Assembly (NCBI RefSeq): GCF_964204645.1
Contig: NC_134026.1
Span: 30,318,650 to 30,382,649 of the forward strand
Origin: Tubulanus polymorphus
Taxonomy: Eukaryota; Nemertea; Palaeonemertea; Tubulaniformes; Tubulanidae
Direction: 5' to 3'
Length of the DNA: 64,000 bases
Part shown: one piece after another, positions 11,975 to 22,704 of the stretch
How positions within the stretch are numbered: the stretch's first letter is position 1
Layout: each line of letters begins with the position of its first letter
The notes under the pieces: generated by a model
Database searches by the model: none
What the model was told of the DNA's origin: nothing
The model's input: the letters and a program-made list of their open reading frames with translations, nothing else
Made by a program: the position numbers and the translations under genes

Positions 11975-13385
11975 ATGGCGTCGAAAGGATTTAGCATCGA
12001 TGACGCTTTCGAGTCGGATGACGATGAGAAAATACGAACATATGGTTCCACAGTTGAAACAAAACCTCTTCATAGTTCGCGAAAAACTATCGCTACAGTT
12101 GACGTTCGGCTTCAAGAACATTTAAACGGGAAATCGGTAGGAAACGAGGTAAAATCAGTCTTACAATTTTACTTCCGGGTTTCTGTCAAAAATCCTAAGA
12201 AAGTTAAGCGACACTTACTTCATTACGCTACAGCCTTTGATTTAACGATGATTTGTTTATTTTAGGTGTATATTCCAGTTGAAACTAATGAAAGAGATGA
12301 TTTACTGCAATCTCCATTAAATCATGGGTAAGTGAAAAATTTAATGAGAACTTGAATGAAAAAATTATGTCGATTCTAACTGACTGAGACTGAGTGATAA
12401 TGGCTCCCTATGAACGTTCAGACATTAGAGACATCCTCAGTTGTAAAGGAAAGTGATTTTAATTCAACTGATTCAGGCATTATTGGTGAGGTATATACTG
12501 TATAACAGGTGTTTGTTTAATATTGCAGTCAGACTCCATTATTCATGAGATATATTCTGTAGTTAACCAGTGTTTGTTAAATATTGCAGTCAGACTCATG
12601 GAGCTGAAGATGGAGACGGCTCTGTTAAAGTTGTCAATGTTACATATCAAACAAAACCCAGGTATTCATCATCGCTGAACTCACCGAATGTGGTTAATCA
12701 TTGTATTTGATAATTCATCGAATTTCTATATCTGTTTTCAGTTTGTCATTCAGTTGGTTGAGACATCCAAAAATCAAGGAAAATTGGAAATTTGTCCTTA
12801 TGGCATTTCTACTGCTTCTAATGGGGATTGGTAAATTAATCACCTTGGCGTTTTGTAGATATATATTCTCTGAGGACGAGTTGAATTATTTTGACTTATT
12901 TCTCTTATTTCAGGCCTTGTAATTGTTGGAATAGTGATAGAGTTTATCAAACCTCCAGGTAAGAGGTCAATACATGATATCCAAAACTAGTTAAGATCCT
13001 GAGATACAAGTTTTTAATTTCATCCAATATTCATGTATTTTAGGTGTCGCGAGCTTCATATTTTTTATCATAGGAATAATATTGATAATTCCAGGTGGTA
13101 AGTATTTGATGATATGACTCTGAATTTGTTGTAATTCCAATTCATAGGTGAAAATTAAGTCGTCAAATGATAGCCCAACTGAAACAAGTTTTACCATATA
13201 TAAATACTTGTAAATTGTGTAGATGAAGGATGGGATGATTTATTTTGCATACATGTTTTATGAGTGGTCTCTTACCTGTCACGACTATTAATTGTTGTCT
13301 TTCAGCCTATCATGTAATTTATGTTTACTGTGCCGTCAAGGGTCGAAGAGGATTTCAATTTTACAATATTCCAAACATGGAGTGA
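11975..13385 (+). CDS. TMEM134: Transmembrane protein 134 (TMEM134)
   Basis: Seven exons: 11975-12148, 12266-12327, 12590-12661, 12742-12830, 12914-12958, 13044-13097 and 13306-13385. All junctions are GT/AG and in phase, giving 191 residues against 195 in human. The N-terminal FSIDDAFE block and the C-terminal YHVIYVYCAVKGRRGFQF block match the family closely. The start at 11975 (MASKGFSIDDAFE) is preferred over upstream ATGs at 11858 and 11918 because FSIDDAFE sits a few residues from the start in relatives. The middle is acidic and polar; two hydrophobic segments (about residues 120-140 and 145-165) suggest a small two-pass membrane protein, and its biochemical role is poorly known. The next gene converges on it from the other strand. 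Confidence 0.94.
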
Positions 13386-14075
13386 AGAGAGGAAGACTGG
13401 TTTCACTAAAATCATGGCTTAAAATGTGGTTTTACCTTCAAGTATTAGTTCGTTAATTTTCGAGCAGAATATTTGAATAGTGCGGTGAATCCTAAAGTTG
13501 CTCAATACTCAAATGCTTTATTGAAATTATGTTAAAAGATTTACTTGAAAATCAAATGTCTAAAAGTGTCTAAAAGCATAATAGGAAATGACAAATATAT
13601 ACTGCTTCAGTACATATCATGTATTTACTATAGATGGAATTCAAAAAACAATCAAAATCGTGCATTTATCTTACTTTGTCAGCTAAACCAGTATCAATAA
13701 TATACAGTGACTAGTGTTTTGTTTGTACATGTCATATTGTATCAGTGATCATTGTGTTGCAGTTTCAATTAGTTTAATAATAGTTGAACAGTCATAATAA
13801 GTTGACATGTTTTAGAAATTATTAGAAATTATACAATCATGTTATTGTTGCATTTGTTTTCATTACGTATTGACGTACATGTATATTCTGCACATCTAGC
13901 TGATAGTGAAGAACTAGTGAATATTTTAGCAGTCACTCGTGTGACATTTCTGTCTCATACTTCGTTTTATTTGAACGCTTTGTTATATCGTGTTGTTGAT
14001 CTATTCCATATATTTTACACGTTTGTAATGTTTAATCTGAATTATATGTCATTTTGTAATAATAATAAAATAGTC
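13386..14075 (+). other. TMEM134 3' untranslated region
   Basis: About 680 bp of AT-rich sequence follows the TMEM134 stop, and the first good AATAAA is at 14064-14069. ORFs inside it are short and unsupported. Confidence 0.6.
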
Positions 14076-14243
14076 GATATATGAAAAATGAAACTTATTC
14101 TCGAAATCAAAAGCGATCGTTAGACAGGACGACGAGTGTTTTCATGGAATATCCTTCATTGTGTATCGAGTGGTCAACACTAAAGCGATGGAGCTAGACG
14201 TATTATTTGATTCAGTGAACTAGAGATGACATTTATTATTCTC

Positions 14244-15541
14244 TCAATAAGGAGAAGTGACCGATGCGACCCTTTTCCTTGTCCGATCACAATTATTATA
14301 CATCCATATTCCGGATAATGTTACAATCATTCCACAGACACTGGTTACTGATAAACCGGTACCAAATATAACTACAGATAACAGAATATTGAACACTGTC
14401 ATTACATTCCCCAATAACGCTACAGTTAAATCGTGCGTATGGTAAGTGACTAAAAACGTCAGAACGTTGTAAATCGCGCAAACTAGTCCATCTAATACGA
14501 GCAAAAATAATACGTTTATAGTTGCGAAAGAACTTAGTTCAGTACTGGTCGCATCTGGAGTTTGATTGGTCACGAAGGCGACCACAATCAGCATCGGAAC
14601 ACACGGTATTGATATATAATATAATAATGACAACGAATTCATATTTTCATCTTTCAGCAACAAACCTATAAAATAAAAAAGAGATTTCTTTTGAGCGCAA
14701 ATGCATTAAATTGTATGTCTCGAGTGAAGAAACGAACGGACGACAAATTCAGAGTGACGCGTACGACATTGTGAAATTTTGTTTACTTCTAACTGCAAGT
14801 GATTCAAATTCAAATTTTACCTTGTGAAATAGTTTTTCCACTTTTTAGCGTCGCCGACAATAAATTCGCGACGAGCGCAGACCAAACAAAATCAGTTTCA
14901 CCCAAAACACACATCAAAGTTCCCAGGCACACTGGAACCATGCTGAGATATGTTATCGAAGTTTTCTTCGTTTTTGTGATGATTCTCGATAGAATAGCCG
15001 TTATAACGGGAGTTATCGATAAAATCATTTTAGAAAATGAAACAGATCCAAAACTGATTCCCATATTACCGATAGCCACACTAGCGCAGAATATAACACT
15101 GAGAATCGATAACTTCTTCCAACATTTCCACTCGAGTTTACTATGATGTTCTCGGAAAGACGTCCGTTCAAGAATGATTTTAGTTACTAAATAGCACATG
15201 AACACTTGAGCTACAGATAGACGAATCGGATAGTTAAAATTATGCTGTTGGAAAATGTACTTGTTTAGATTTGAAAGTGTAAGTCCAGCGATAAACCAAC
15301 CGATGACAAACAGCGAGACGTAACTTTTCTCCGGCTTCAGTTCTTCGTGTTTACGTTTCGTAAATCCTGATCTACCGTCATCAGAACGATTAGAATAAAT
15401 CAATGAACTCGGTAGATATATCTCATTATTGAAACGATTATTAAGACATGGTTTCCTTTCGTGTAAGCCTCTCTGGTAGCAAACTGATGGAACCAGAAAT
15501 ACGCTGAAAGTTCGCGCACCACCGAATGTATTCCCACACAT
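14244..15541 (-). CDS. SLC35E4-like sugar-phosphate/nucleotide-sugar transporter
   Basis: Two exons, 15541-14821 and 14665-14244, join in phase to give 380 residues. The protein is a multi-pass drug/metabolite transporter of the triose-phosphate translocator branch (SLC35E). Best recalled match is SLC35E4: the NMGISFGSVSFSK segment aligns with its substrate-binding repeat, and TLSGIWMYNNC with its TLSGMFLYHNC near the C-terminus. About ten hydrophobic segments start near residue 75. The first 70 residues are polar, basic and poorly conserved, so the true start could be further in. The substrate is unknown. An AATAAA follows only about 7 bp after the stop (14237-14232), leaving a very short 3'UTR facing the TMEM134 tail. 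Confidence 0.82.
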
Positions 15542-16649
15542 TTTTCACCATATATCAGAAGGAAAATCTTCAATACACTCGTAAAGATATTCAACTTAAT
15601 TCGGTGGAAATTCAACTTTTATTACTATTGAACCGTGCAGTTGTATGTTGTCTTATTGACTGATTTACAGGGTCAACTCTATTCATATATGAAGACAGTT
15701 CTAAAGACAAACTTGTCGTTCATTTATTGGTTCAATGTATTGTCTCACACATGGAATTCATGGTCTCCTTGATATTATCAGTCTCGGTCCAATTTAGATA
15801 GTTCCTATTTTTAAACTGGACTTTAAACTGATAATCAGTCTGATCAACCATGGACTCTGGTTTTAAAGAGTCCATGGATCAACAAACAAACATGAGTGCC
15901 GGAACGCGCGGTCGAAAAGAAAAGGAACTGGATAAAGTAGCCACACCAGAGGCCGCAAGCGGTGCTGACATTTTTGTGTTGAAATTAAGGTCATAGACAT
16001 TTCTGAAGAGATAAATCCGAAAAGATGTATTCAAGAGGATTACTGTCAAATAAATGTGTATGGAGTAACTTCAACAGGAAGGCAGGGGCCAGGACCCGCA
16101 TTAAACCCCCAAGATTCGCCCTTTGGACCTGACATTTTAGGAAACTGAAAAAAAGAATGCGAGAGAAACCATCGATACAATTAACAGTTCGATTAAATGA
16201 ATCTTTTATTGTCACAAAGTTTAAGGCGAATACATAATGATGTACTTTTAAAAAATATACAGATGACGACATTTTTAATTATGAGACAAATATGGCACCG
16301 GAATTTAGGTCGTAAGATATTTTCATCTAAAGAAAAATTAACCTCTTGTAAATAATTGAAATTAAGAAACAAATAAAATACACATACAACAACGAAGTTC
16401 AAAGAGACATGCGTCTGAATCCAATACAATTTGTTAAAATGAAATGAATTTGTTCCAATTTATTATTCATGAAAAACAGTACGTAAAATATTGCACCAAT
16501 CGAATATACGTGAGATATATACACGTATAAGCATGGACGTTTGTACTAAATCTAGTTTATACGTCCATTAGATATAAGATATAAGGGCTCCGTTCTCTTT
16601 GTTCTCTATCTATTACCTATTAGTATACATAAAACATGTCGAATGCTAA
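15542..16649. other. Spacer between SLC35E4-like and Kv genes
   Basis: AT-rich. A perfect 11-bp hairpin (ccatggactct ... agagtccatgg) lies at 15848-15877. The left part should contain the promoter of the SLC35E4-like gene and the right part the Kv 3'UTR; a minus-strand AATAAA is at 16210-16205. No gene is supported. Confidence 0.45.
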
Positions 16650-18421
16650 TTATATATAGGGCAATAAATGAAATCTTTCATTTCTGATAATGGGTTCACG
16701 GTATGATCTCACTCTCACCTCAGCAGCATTCGTTTCTGTTTGGGAATGTTCGTAATATAACGAAAACGTGTTCACAATTCCTGTCACAGAAATACTTAGA
16801 GCTAATATACTAGTGACCGCGCAAAGACTGCCGACACAATATCCGAAAGATGTGATCGGATACAAGTCCCCGTATCCGACGGTAGTTATAGTGACCAGAG
16901 CCCACCACATACCGACAAAAATATCGGCGAATCTGCTCTGATCCTCAGCGTAATATATCAAACATCCAAAAATGATGACACCGATCCATAGAACGACAAG
17001 CAACAACACGATCTCCGGCAACGCTCGCTTCAAAGAGAACATGATCACTCGAAACGCGCGATAGTTCCTCATTATTCTGAACAGTCTGAAAACACGGATC
17101 ACTTCGAACGCTCGGAAACATCGCTGAAACGTGCTATTAAACCGAAGATTCGGTACAGCTAGAATCATAATGCCTAAAATAATAGGGGGCACAATAGCGA
17201 AGAAATCAATTATATTCAACGGAAAAACAATGAATCTCTGCTTGTTTGGGCAGCTGCCGAAGCGCAGAATGAATTCAACCGCAAAGAAAGTCAAACAAAC
17301 GTATTCAGCTATCAGGACTTTGTTAGTGCGAAACGTTATTCCTGGTGGTAAAGGATACTTGGTACGGTTGGCTACTAATTGCGTTACGTTGATTCCGTAG
17401 AATTCAGCGAGTTCATCATCGGCGGGATTCCGTCGCATCGATGCGTATGACGAGACGACCATGATCACAACCGATGCCAGAATTACCAGATTTGACAGTA
17501 TTGAATAAACCTTCAAATATGAGAGATATAATTAATTACAACAAATTCGGCATAAATTTGTCAACGTTTAAATCTAATCGTTGCATCGATAAAAATTTTC
17601 ATTTTCTATCAGTCAAAGTGTGTATAAGGCTGCGTGGTAACGAATGTTTGTTATTATTCAGTCTTGTGTCAACCAAATCATGATTGATGCTGCATCATGA
17701 ATAATCAGTATTAAGTTACCGTTCCCACAGAGAATATTCATGTTGACATTCTGAATATTTCGTTAAAAATTGTATTCAGTGAGCTTGATTAAAAGCCAGT
17801 AAAAAGTCGGCTATCGATTAAAGATAGAAACCATTGAATGGATAGAAATTAATCTAAAAATCGTCGCATATAAGTTCACTGTTACATGTAACGTACCATG
17901 GCTGGTTTTGTAGATGCCGGATAATCGAGAATTAACCAAATCTTGTTGCACATCGTAACTTGATCGGGAAATGGTTTATTCACTCTTCGATCGAACGTTT
18001 CCAATGTTGTTTTGTTGTTGATCGTTTGGTTAAAGTGAATCCAACAACAACGTTTTACATCGGTCCAGTTGATTCCCCAGAAATCCAGTTCTAGTTTCAC
18101 AGACCAGCCGCATTGTGAAAACGGCACGTGTAACTCACCAGTTCGATAAAAATTCAATATATATTCAAAACAATCGGCGCTTCTATCGAAAAAATATTCG
18201 CCAGTTTCACGATTGTAATATTTCGATTCGTGATTCAACATCGCTAGTCTCGTATTCGGGATCCGTTGGAGAGTTGACCGCCATGTTTTGAATTTACGAC
18301 CTCCGACGTCCAGAACAACGATACTATCATCGTCACTATCATCGTCTTCTTGTGTGTGGATATCTGACAAATCAATATCCATAGCTTGATTATCGATACC
18401 ATTCATACCTCTCTCGACCAA
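16650..18421 (-). CDS. Voltage-gated potassium channel, Shaw/Kv3-type, with non-canonical S6
   Basis: Two exons, 18421-17897 (T1) and 17510-16650 (S1-S6), join in phase 0 to give 461 residues. T1 contains H-X5-C-X20-CC (HVPFSQC ... RCCW), the zinc-binding signature of the non-Shaker Kv2-4 group, plus DVGGRKFKTWRSTL. S2 carries the conserved E (AVEFILRF) and S3 the D (NIIDFFAI). S4 has four arginines at every third place (IRVFRLFRIMR), and the pore is ITTVGYGDLYP, so a K+-selective voltage sensor is expected. In S6, the usual PVP is replaced by S-V-T (LSISVTGIVNTF) and the hinge glycine by serine. The cytoplasmic tail is short, about 40 residues. It is most like Shaw, but probably a divergent lineage-specific subfamily. 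Confidence 0.92.
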
Positions 18422-20958
18422 ACCAGTTTTTCAGTTCTGTCCTCCTGACATCTGTTTTTATATCTATCTGTCTGTTTATCTGCATGTACGTATGCAAAAC
18501 TGAATAAACACTGCGAAGTCTATCCACGTATTTACCTGAGATTCGATGTCAAATAGTATCAGTACTCCGGAATAACGTTAGTATTTTTAATAGAACCCCG
18601 GCGGGATACGTAATTTTTTAAAATCAATTCTAATTCATCTGCTCAACATTCCATTATCATTAAGCACCTTCCAGTCACCAGCTGTGACAAACTTTAAACT
18701 CACATAAAGATAATATGCAGATTTAATGTCGATGCATTGCTGAATGTACGCAATAACATATTACGTGACGCCCATCAGAAACATCGATACATAATAATAG
18801 AGACATTGATGATATAAAATTGTATCGTCAGCAGCGACTGCAACTAAAAAAATGTCGATTTCCTTATCCATGATTTATGTGAATTTTTAAAGAGCCACTC
18901 TAGACATTGCTATTTACTGACATAGGACGAAAGCCCGGGCTCTGGGAAAACAGCTTGATTGATGGTTGTTTTTCGGCTAACTTCAGTTTATGATGTATAG
19001 CCAGTTGCAAAGCCAAATAAGGCTTACATCTAAGAGACCAAGTTTAAGTCTATTCATTAATTACATGGCGGGTCAAAGCTTTATCTTCTAATAATCAATC
19101 AGATTAAAGCCAATAGTACTGTCAAGTAGTCATACGTAAATCCTCTAAGTAAAACCTAATGACCACCGGCTATTACGAATATATAAATATAGTAACTATT
19201 CACCTTAGAATGACACCAACGTAAATACACGTGCAATTTTGAAAGAATTCATTAAACATTGAATAATAAATGACGAAAAGGGAGACGTAATGATGGATTA
19301 AGTAGATTTTTCATTGGTCGAATGTTGTTAAGTCACTTAAATTTATCCACGTTACGTCTATAATTTCCGGCGACGAAGATTTTGTGCAATAGTAAAGATC
19401 TGAGGCATTCATCTCGTTTATTTTCAGGGGAAAAACAAGAAACGGTGGGGCAGGTGATGATGTCATCATCAGCATGGGCTGCATTACCTCAGAATTTTCT
19501 CTCATCGACCAAGTGACGACAATCATTAACTTTCTGACAGCAGCTGTCTTCATTTTAATAATTCATAATCATATGTCCGATATCTATATATAATGGACAA
19601 ACCCTGTGGTGTTAGTGTTCATTACAGCGAGAAGATTACAGACGACGTATTCCCTCTCTCTTAAAACTCGACGAGTGGAAGAGCGAATCTCTCTCGATCA
19701 GGTAACACGATATTCTATTACCATTCATTCTAGTTATTTGTCTGTTCTTGTTTTGTTTTGTTTTGTTTTGATTTGTTTGATGATTATCTAAGTAAAAATA
19801 TATAAATGTAAAATTAGTTATATACTGAACACGACAATCATCAGGATCTCGGAAATCATGATATGATTGTCAAGCCGATACTCTAGTTGAATAAACATAA
19901 AATGTAGCATAAAGACATTTTTAAAGCGTTTTAGAGGGTCAATAAATGCCGTTTCTACTTTTACGAATTTTTCTTATTTTCTCCCGTTTCTAACTTAACA
20001 TTTTAGATCGTGTAATTTTGCTTTAAGCGAATATGTGTTTTTCCTTCTTAGACCGATATGAGGTTTTAATAATTTCAAATTTGAACTTGATATTTCACAT
20101 TAAAAATACCGAATTAGTTACAGGTGGCCCCTAATGCTTATTGTATATTCGATTTGTTTCCTTTTTGTTCGAGCATCCGTCTATTGACGGTTTAGTAGTC
20201 AATCGCTCGTGCAAAAAGAATTTATCAGATACTATCATACATAATACACGATAAGATTATAAGTAACTTAAGTAAAAATCCCATTGCCACGCTACCAAAC
20301 AGCTAGGAATAATCGATCTAGGCAATTTATCTCTATTGGTTTTTAGATACAAACGAATCATTATCATTAGAAATAGAATAATTTTGTTAACTATCAGAAA
20401 TATTCACATTTTGACCGTCATCTCAATCGAATTTCCCCTAATTTGATTTTACACTTTCCGCGATGAAGTCCTCGCAGAACATTATTTTGTCGGTTTTACT
20501 GCTAAATGTAAATTGACTCAAAAAAGAAATGACCAAATCCTCTTTTGAAGGTTAATTGAATTCACGGCATTATTTCGTTTTTCTTCTCCAGACATCGTAA
20601 ATATGACTTTCATTTTCGAGTTCAGTGTAAACTTTCCAATTCTTTTTTGGCGGAACCATGGACTCATATAAAGTCGTTGGTGGAACAGAGTGTTAGAGTA
20701 GAGAGTAGTGTTAAACGGACTGCAGTATGTGTGCAGTTGGAATTAATAAGAATTAGCATGTATAACATATTATTCTTTATCCGTTTTTGCAGTTTTTATG
20801 GCTTTAATGTGCAAAAACTACATAAAGAATGCTTTTCCCCATTCTATTCGAGTGGCTTTCCATTGCGCGAGAGGAACTATATCGAGAGAATATTCTCAGG
20901 CATATATATTCAAAAATAAAGCGGGATAAACTGTGTGATATTTTCACTCATTTTTTAG
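18422..20958. other. Upstream region of the Kv and AKH-type genes
   Basis: No coding gene is supported. A TATA-like tatatata at 19584-19592 is followed by a possible short leader exon ending gatcag/gtaaca at 19701, which could splice to the acceptor at 20957-20958 just before the AKH-type start codon. A second TATA-like box (catataaag) is at about 20667. A (ttttg)n microsatellite lies at 19745-19772. A minus-strand ORF at 19553-19311 has no recognisable features. Confidence 0.4.
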
Positions 20959-20962
20959 AGGA

Positions 20963-21987
20963 ATGATGTCATCGTGGTTATGGAGATATTCGGCAGTCTG
21001 TTTACTGATTGCTGCTCTGACTATCCCCGCTGTATTTAGTCAGTGGTCTCAAACTTTAGGCTGGGGCGGCGCCGGAGCTGGTGGGAAACGAGGAGCACCG
21101 ACGAATTCGAATTCGGAATCCGATTGTTTTGGCGTCGATGTTAGCGTCATAAAACAAATCTGGAAACTGATCCAGGTTAGACTCTTTTCTTATATAGTTC
21201 AAATTGCACTGTTGTACAGTAGACTTCGCTTAACTCGGATGGACCGTTAAAATTTATCCGACTAGAGTGTAATATCCAAATTGGATGTTACGATAGTGCC
21301 ACAAAAAATACTTCAAAAATACCCGAGTTGATCGGATCCGACTTAGGCGGAGTCTACTTTATATATAGTTAGAAATGCAAGATTAAGGTTACATATCTTT
21401 CAGTAAAAGTTCACATCAATACGAGTATACCGGTCACTCTAATTAATTTTTTTGCTTATGAAAAAACGTCCAAGACTGCTGTCTCTATATAACGTGAATT
21501 AGTCAGATTGAGAAGCCTTAGAAGCGACTGTCTAAAGATATATATATAGTCTTAAAAATGAAACTGGAATTTCTTGATTAACTAATTGATTACGTGAATA
21601 TCTTTGGTAAAGGTATAATGTATCAGTTTTGAGACGTAAAGCGATCGCTTTCTGTCGTAAAAAGCAAATAGGCAACTGACAGAAATCACAGAAAATGAAA
21701 TAGTGTGTATGAATAAATGATGCGCTTGTAGTAATCATTTCCTGTATTTAGTATATTGATTAGTAAGCGACATAAACATCTAACGGACAACTTCGCATTC
21801 AGGATGTGTATTTCCTGTTAACGGAAATAGTGTACTCAAGTAGTGTCGATAACGGTATATCGTTCCTGTCATTGTTATACAGACACCCACGTGCCTAGTT
21901 ATAAGACATTATTTCATATTCCAGATCGAAGCTCAGCGAATGAACAAATGTCCACAAAACGAAGTTTTCTCAAAATTCAAACACTGA
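20963..21987 (+). CDS. GnRH/AKH-superfamily neuropeptide precursor
   Basis: Two coding exons, 20963-21175 and 21925-21987, give 91 residues. A signal peptide (residues 1-26, cleavage ...AVFS/Q) is followed at once by QWSQTLGWGGAGAG, then G-K-R: an amidation donor and dibasic cleavage site. The mature product is predicted to be a pyroglutamate, C-terminally amidated 14-mer. Tryptophan at position 8, glycine at 9 and threonine at 5 align with insect AKHs, but the usual Phe4 is Gln. The remaining C-terminal peptide has two cysteines (55 and 80) around an IWKLIQIEAQRMNKC stretch, which is the typical layout of AKH precursors. An acceptor at 20957-20958 just upstream implies a 5'UTR intron. AATAAA is at about 22220. 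The 750-bp intron holds a pogo-like MITE. Confidence 0.82.
21215..21361. mobile_element. pogo/Tigger-like MITE, copy 2, in the AKH-type intron
   Basis: The left end tacagtagacttcgcttaac and the right end (reverse complement aagtagactccgcctaagtc) form terminal inverted repeats of about 25 bp, with TA near the edges. It is about 145 bp long with no coding capacity. Confidence 0.7.
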
Positions 21988-22704
21988 CATTAAACTACAC
22001 TGGTAGGTTATTACAGTCTGAAATGTATTTATGAGATAGTATTTACTATAAGTTGATGTGACTATATATGTATATCTATCTACTTTCAGTGAATTGTTTG
22101 CAGTGAAGGTAACGGAGACCGAACTGACGAATCGACGATGACGTTTATCTGTTCAGATTTTATCTTTTTGTACATACATTACTGAAACGGTTCGAAAACT
22201 AAGAAAAAAAAAGATCTTAAATAAATCGTGTAATTTCATTGATGAATTCTAGAGATTATTGTTTGTCACTTCTCTTTCTATCTTTCATTCTCTGTAATCA
22301 AGCATCAGAGTAGAGTCCGGTAGCGACGCTGATCCCAAACCATTCAAACAGCAATAAAAAGAAAATCTATCAAAAACATTTTTACTTTATTTTAATATTG
22401 ATAACACAATTTTACATAATAAACTTTGAATACAATTTACTTATCATTTTTCCAAGAAATGTGATAAAAACAGTATAACATGCATGTTTTTTATCTGATT
22501 CCAGGGCTTTTTTGAATACTTCATAGAATTTCCAATTTACATTTGGGGTCCATCCAAAGAAAAGTGATCTAATTATGACATTCAAGAACCATGAAAATGA
22601 TTTCTGGATTTTAAAGCCCATTCCATGATATTCAACGCCCTGAATTGACCCCTTACCATTTTAGGAATTTCTAGGGCCTATGAACCCTGAATTATCATGT
22701 CGCT
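21988..22704. other. Convergent 3' regions of the AKH-type and ATMIN genes
   Basis: Holds the AKH-type 3'UTR (AATAAA at about 22220 on the plus strand) and the ATMIN 3'UTR (AATAAA at 22391-22386 on the minus strand). No further gene is seen. Confidence 0.5.

Noticed and set aside
19311-19553. Minus-strand ORF starting MKTAAVRKL, as a possible small secreted protein
   Set aside because: No cleavage or processing sites. The nearby TATA-like box is too close to its ATG and fits a plus-strand leader better.
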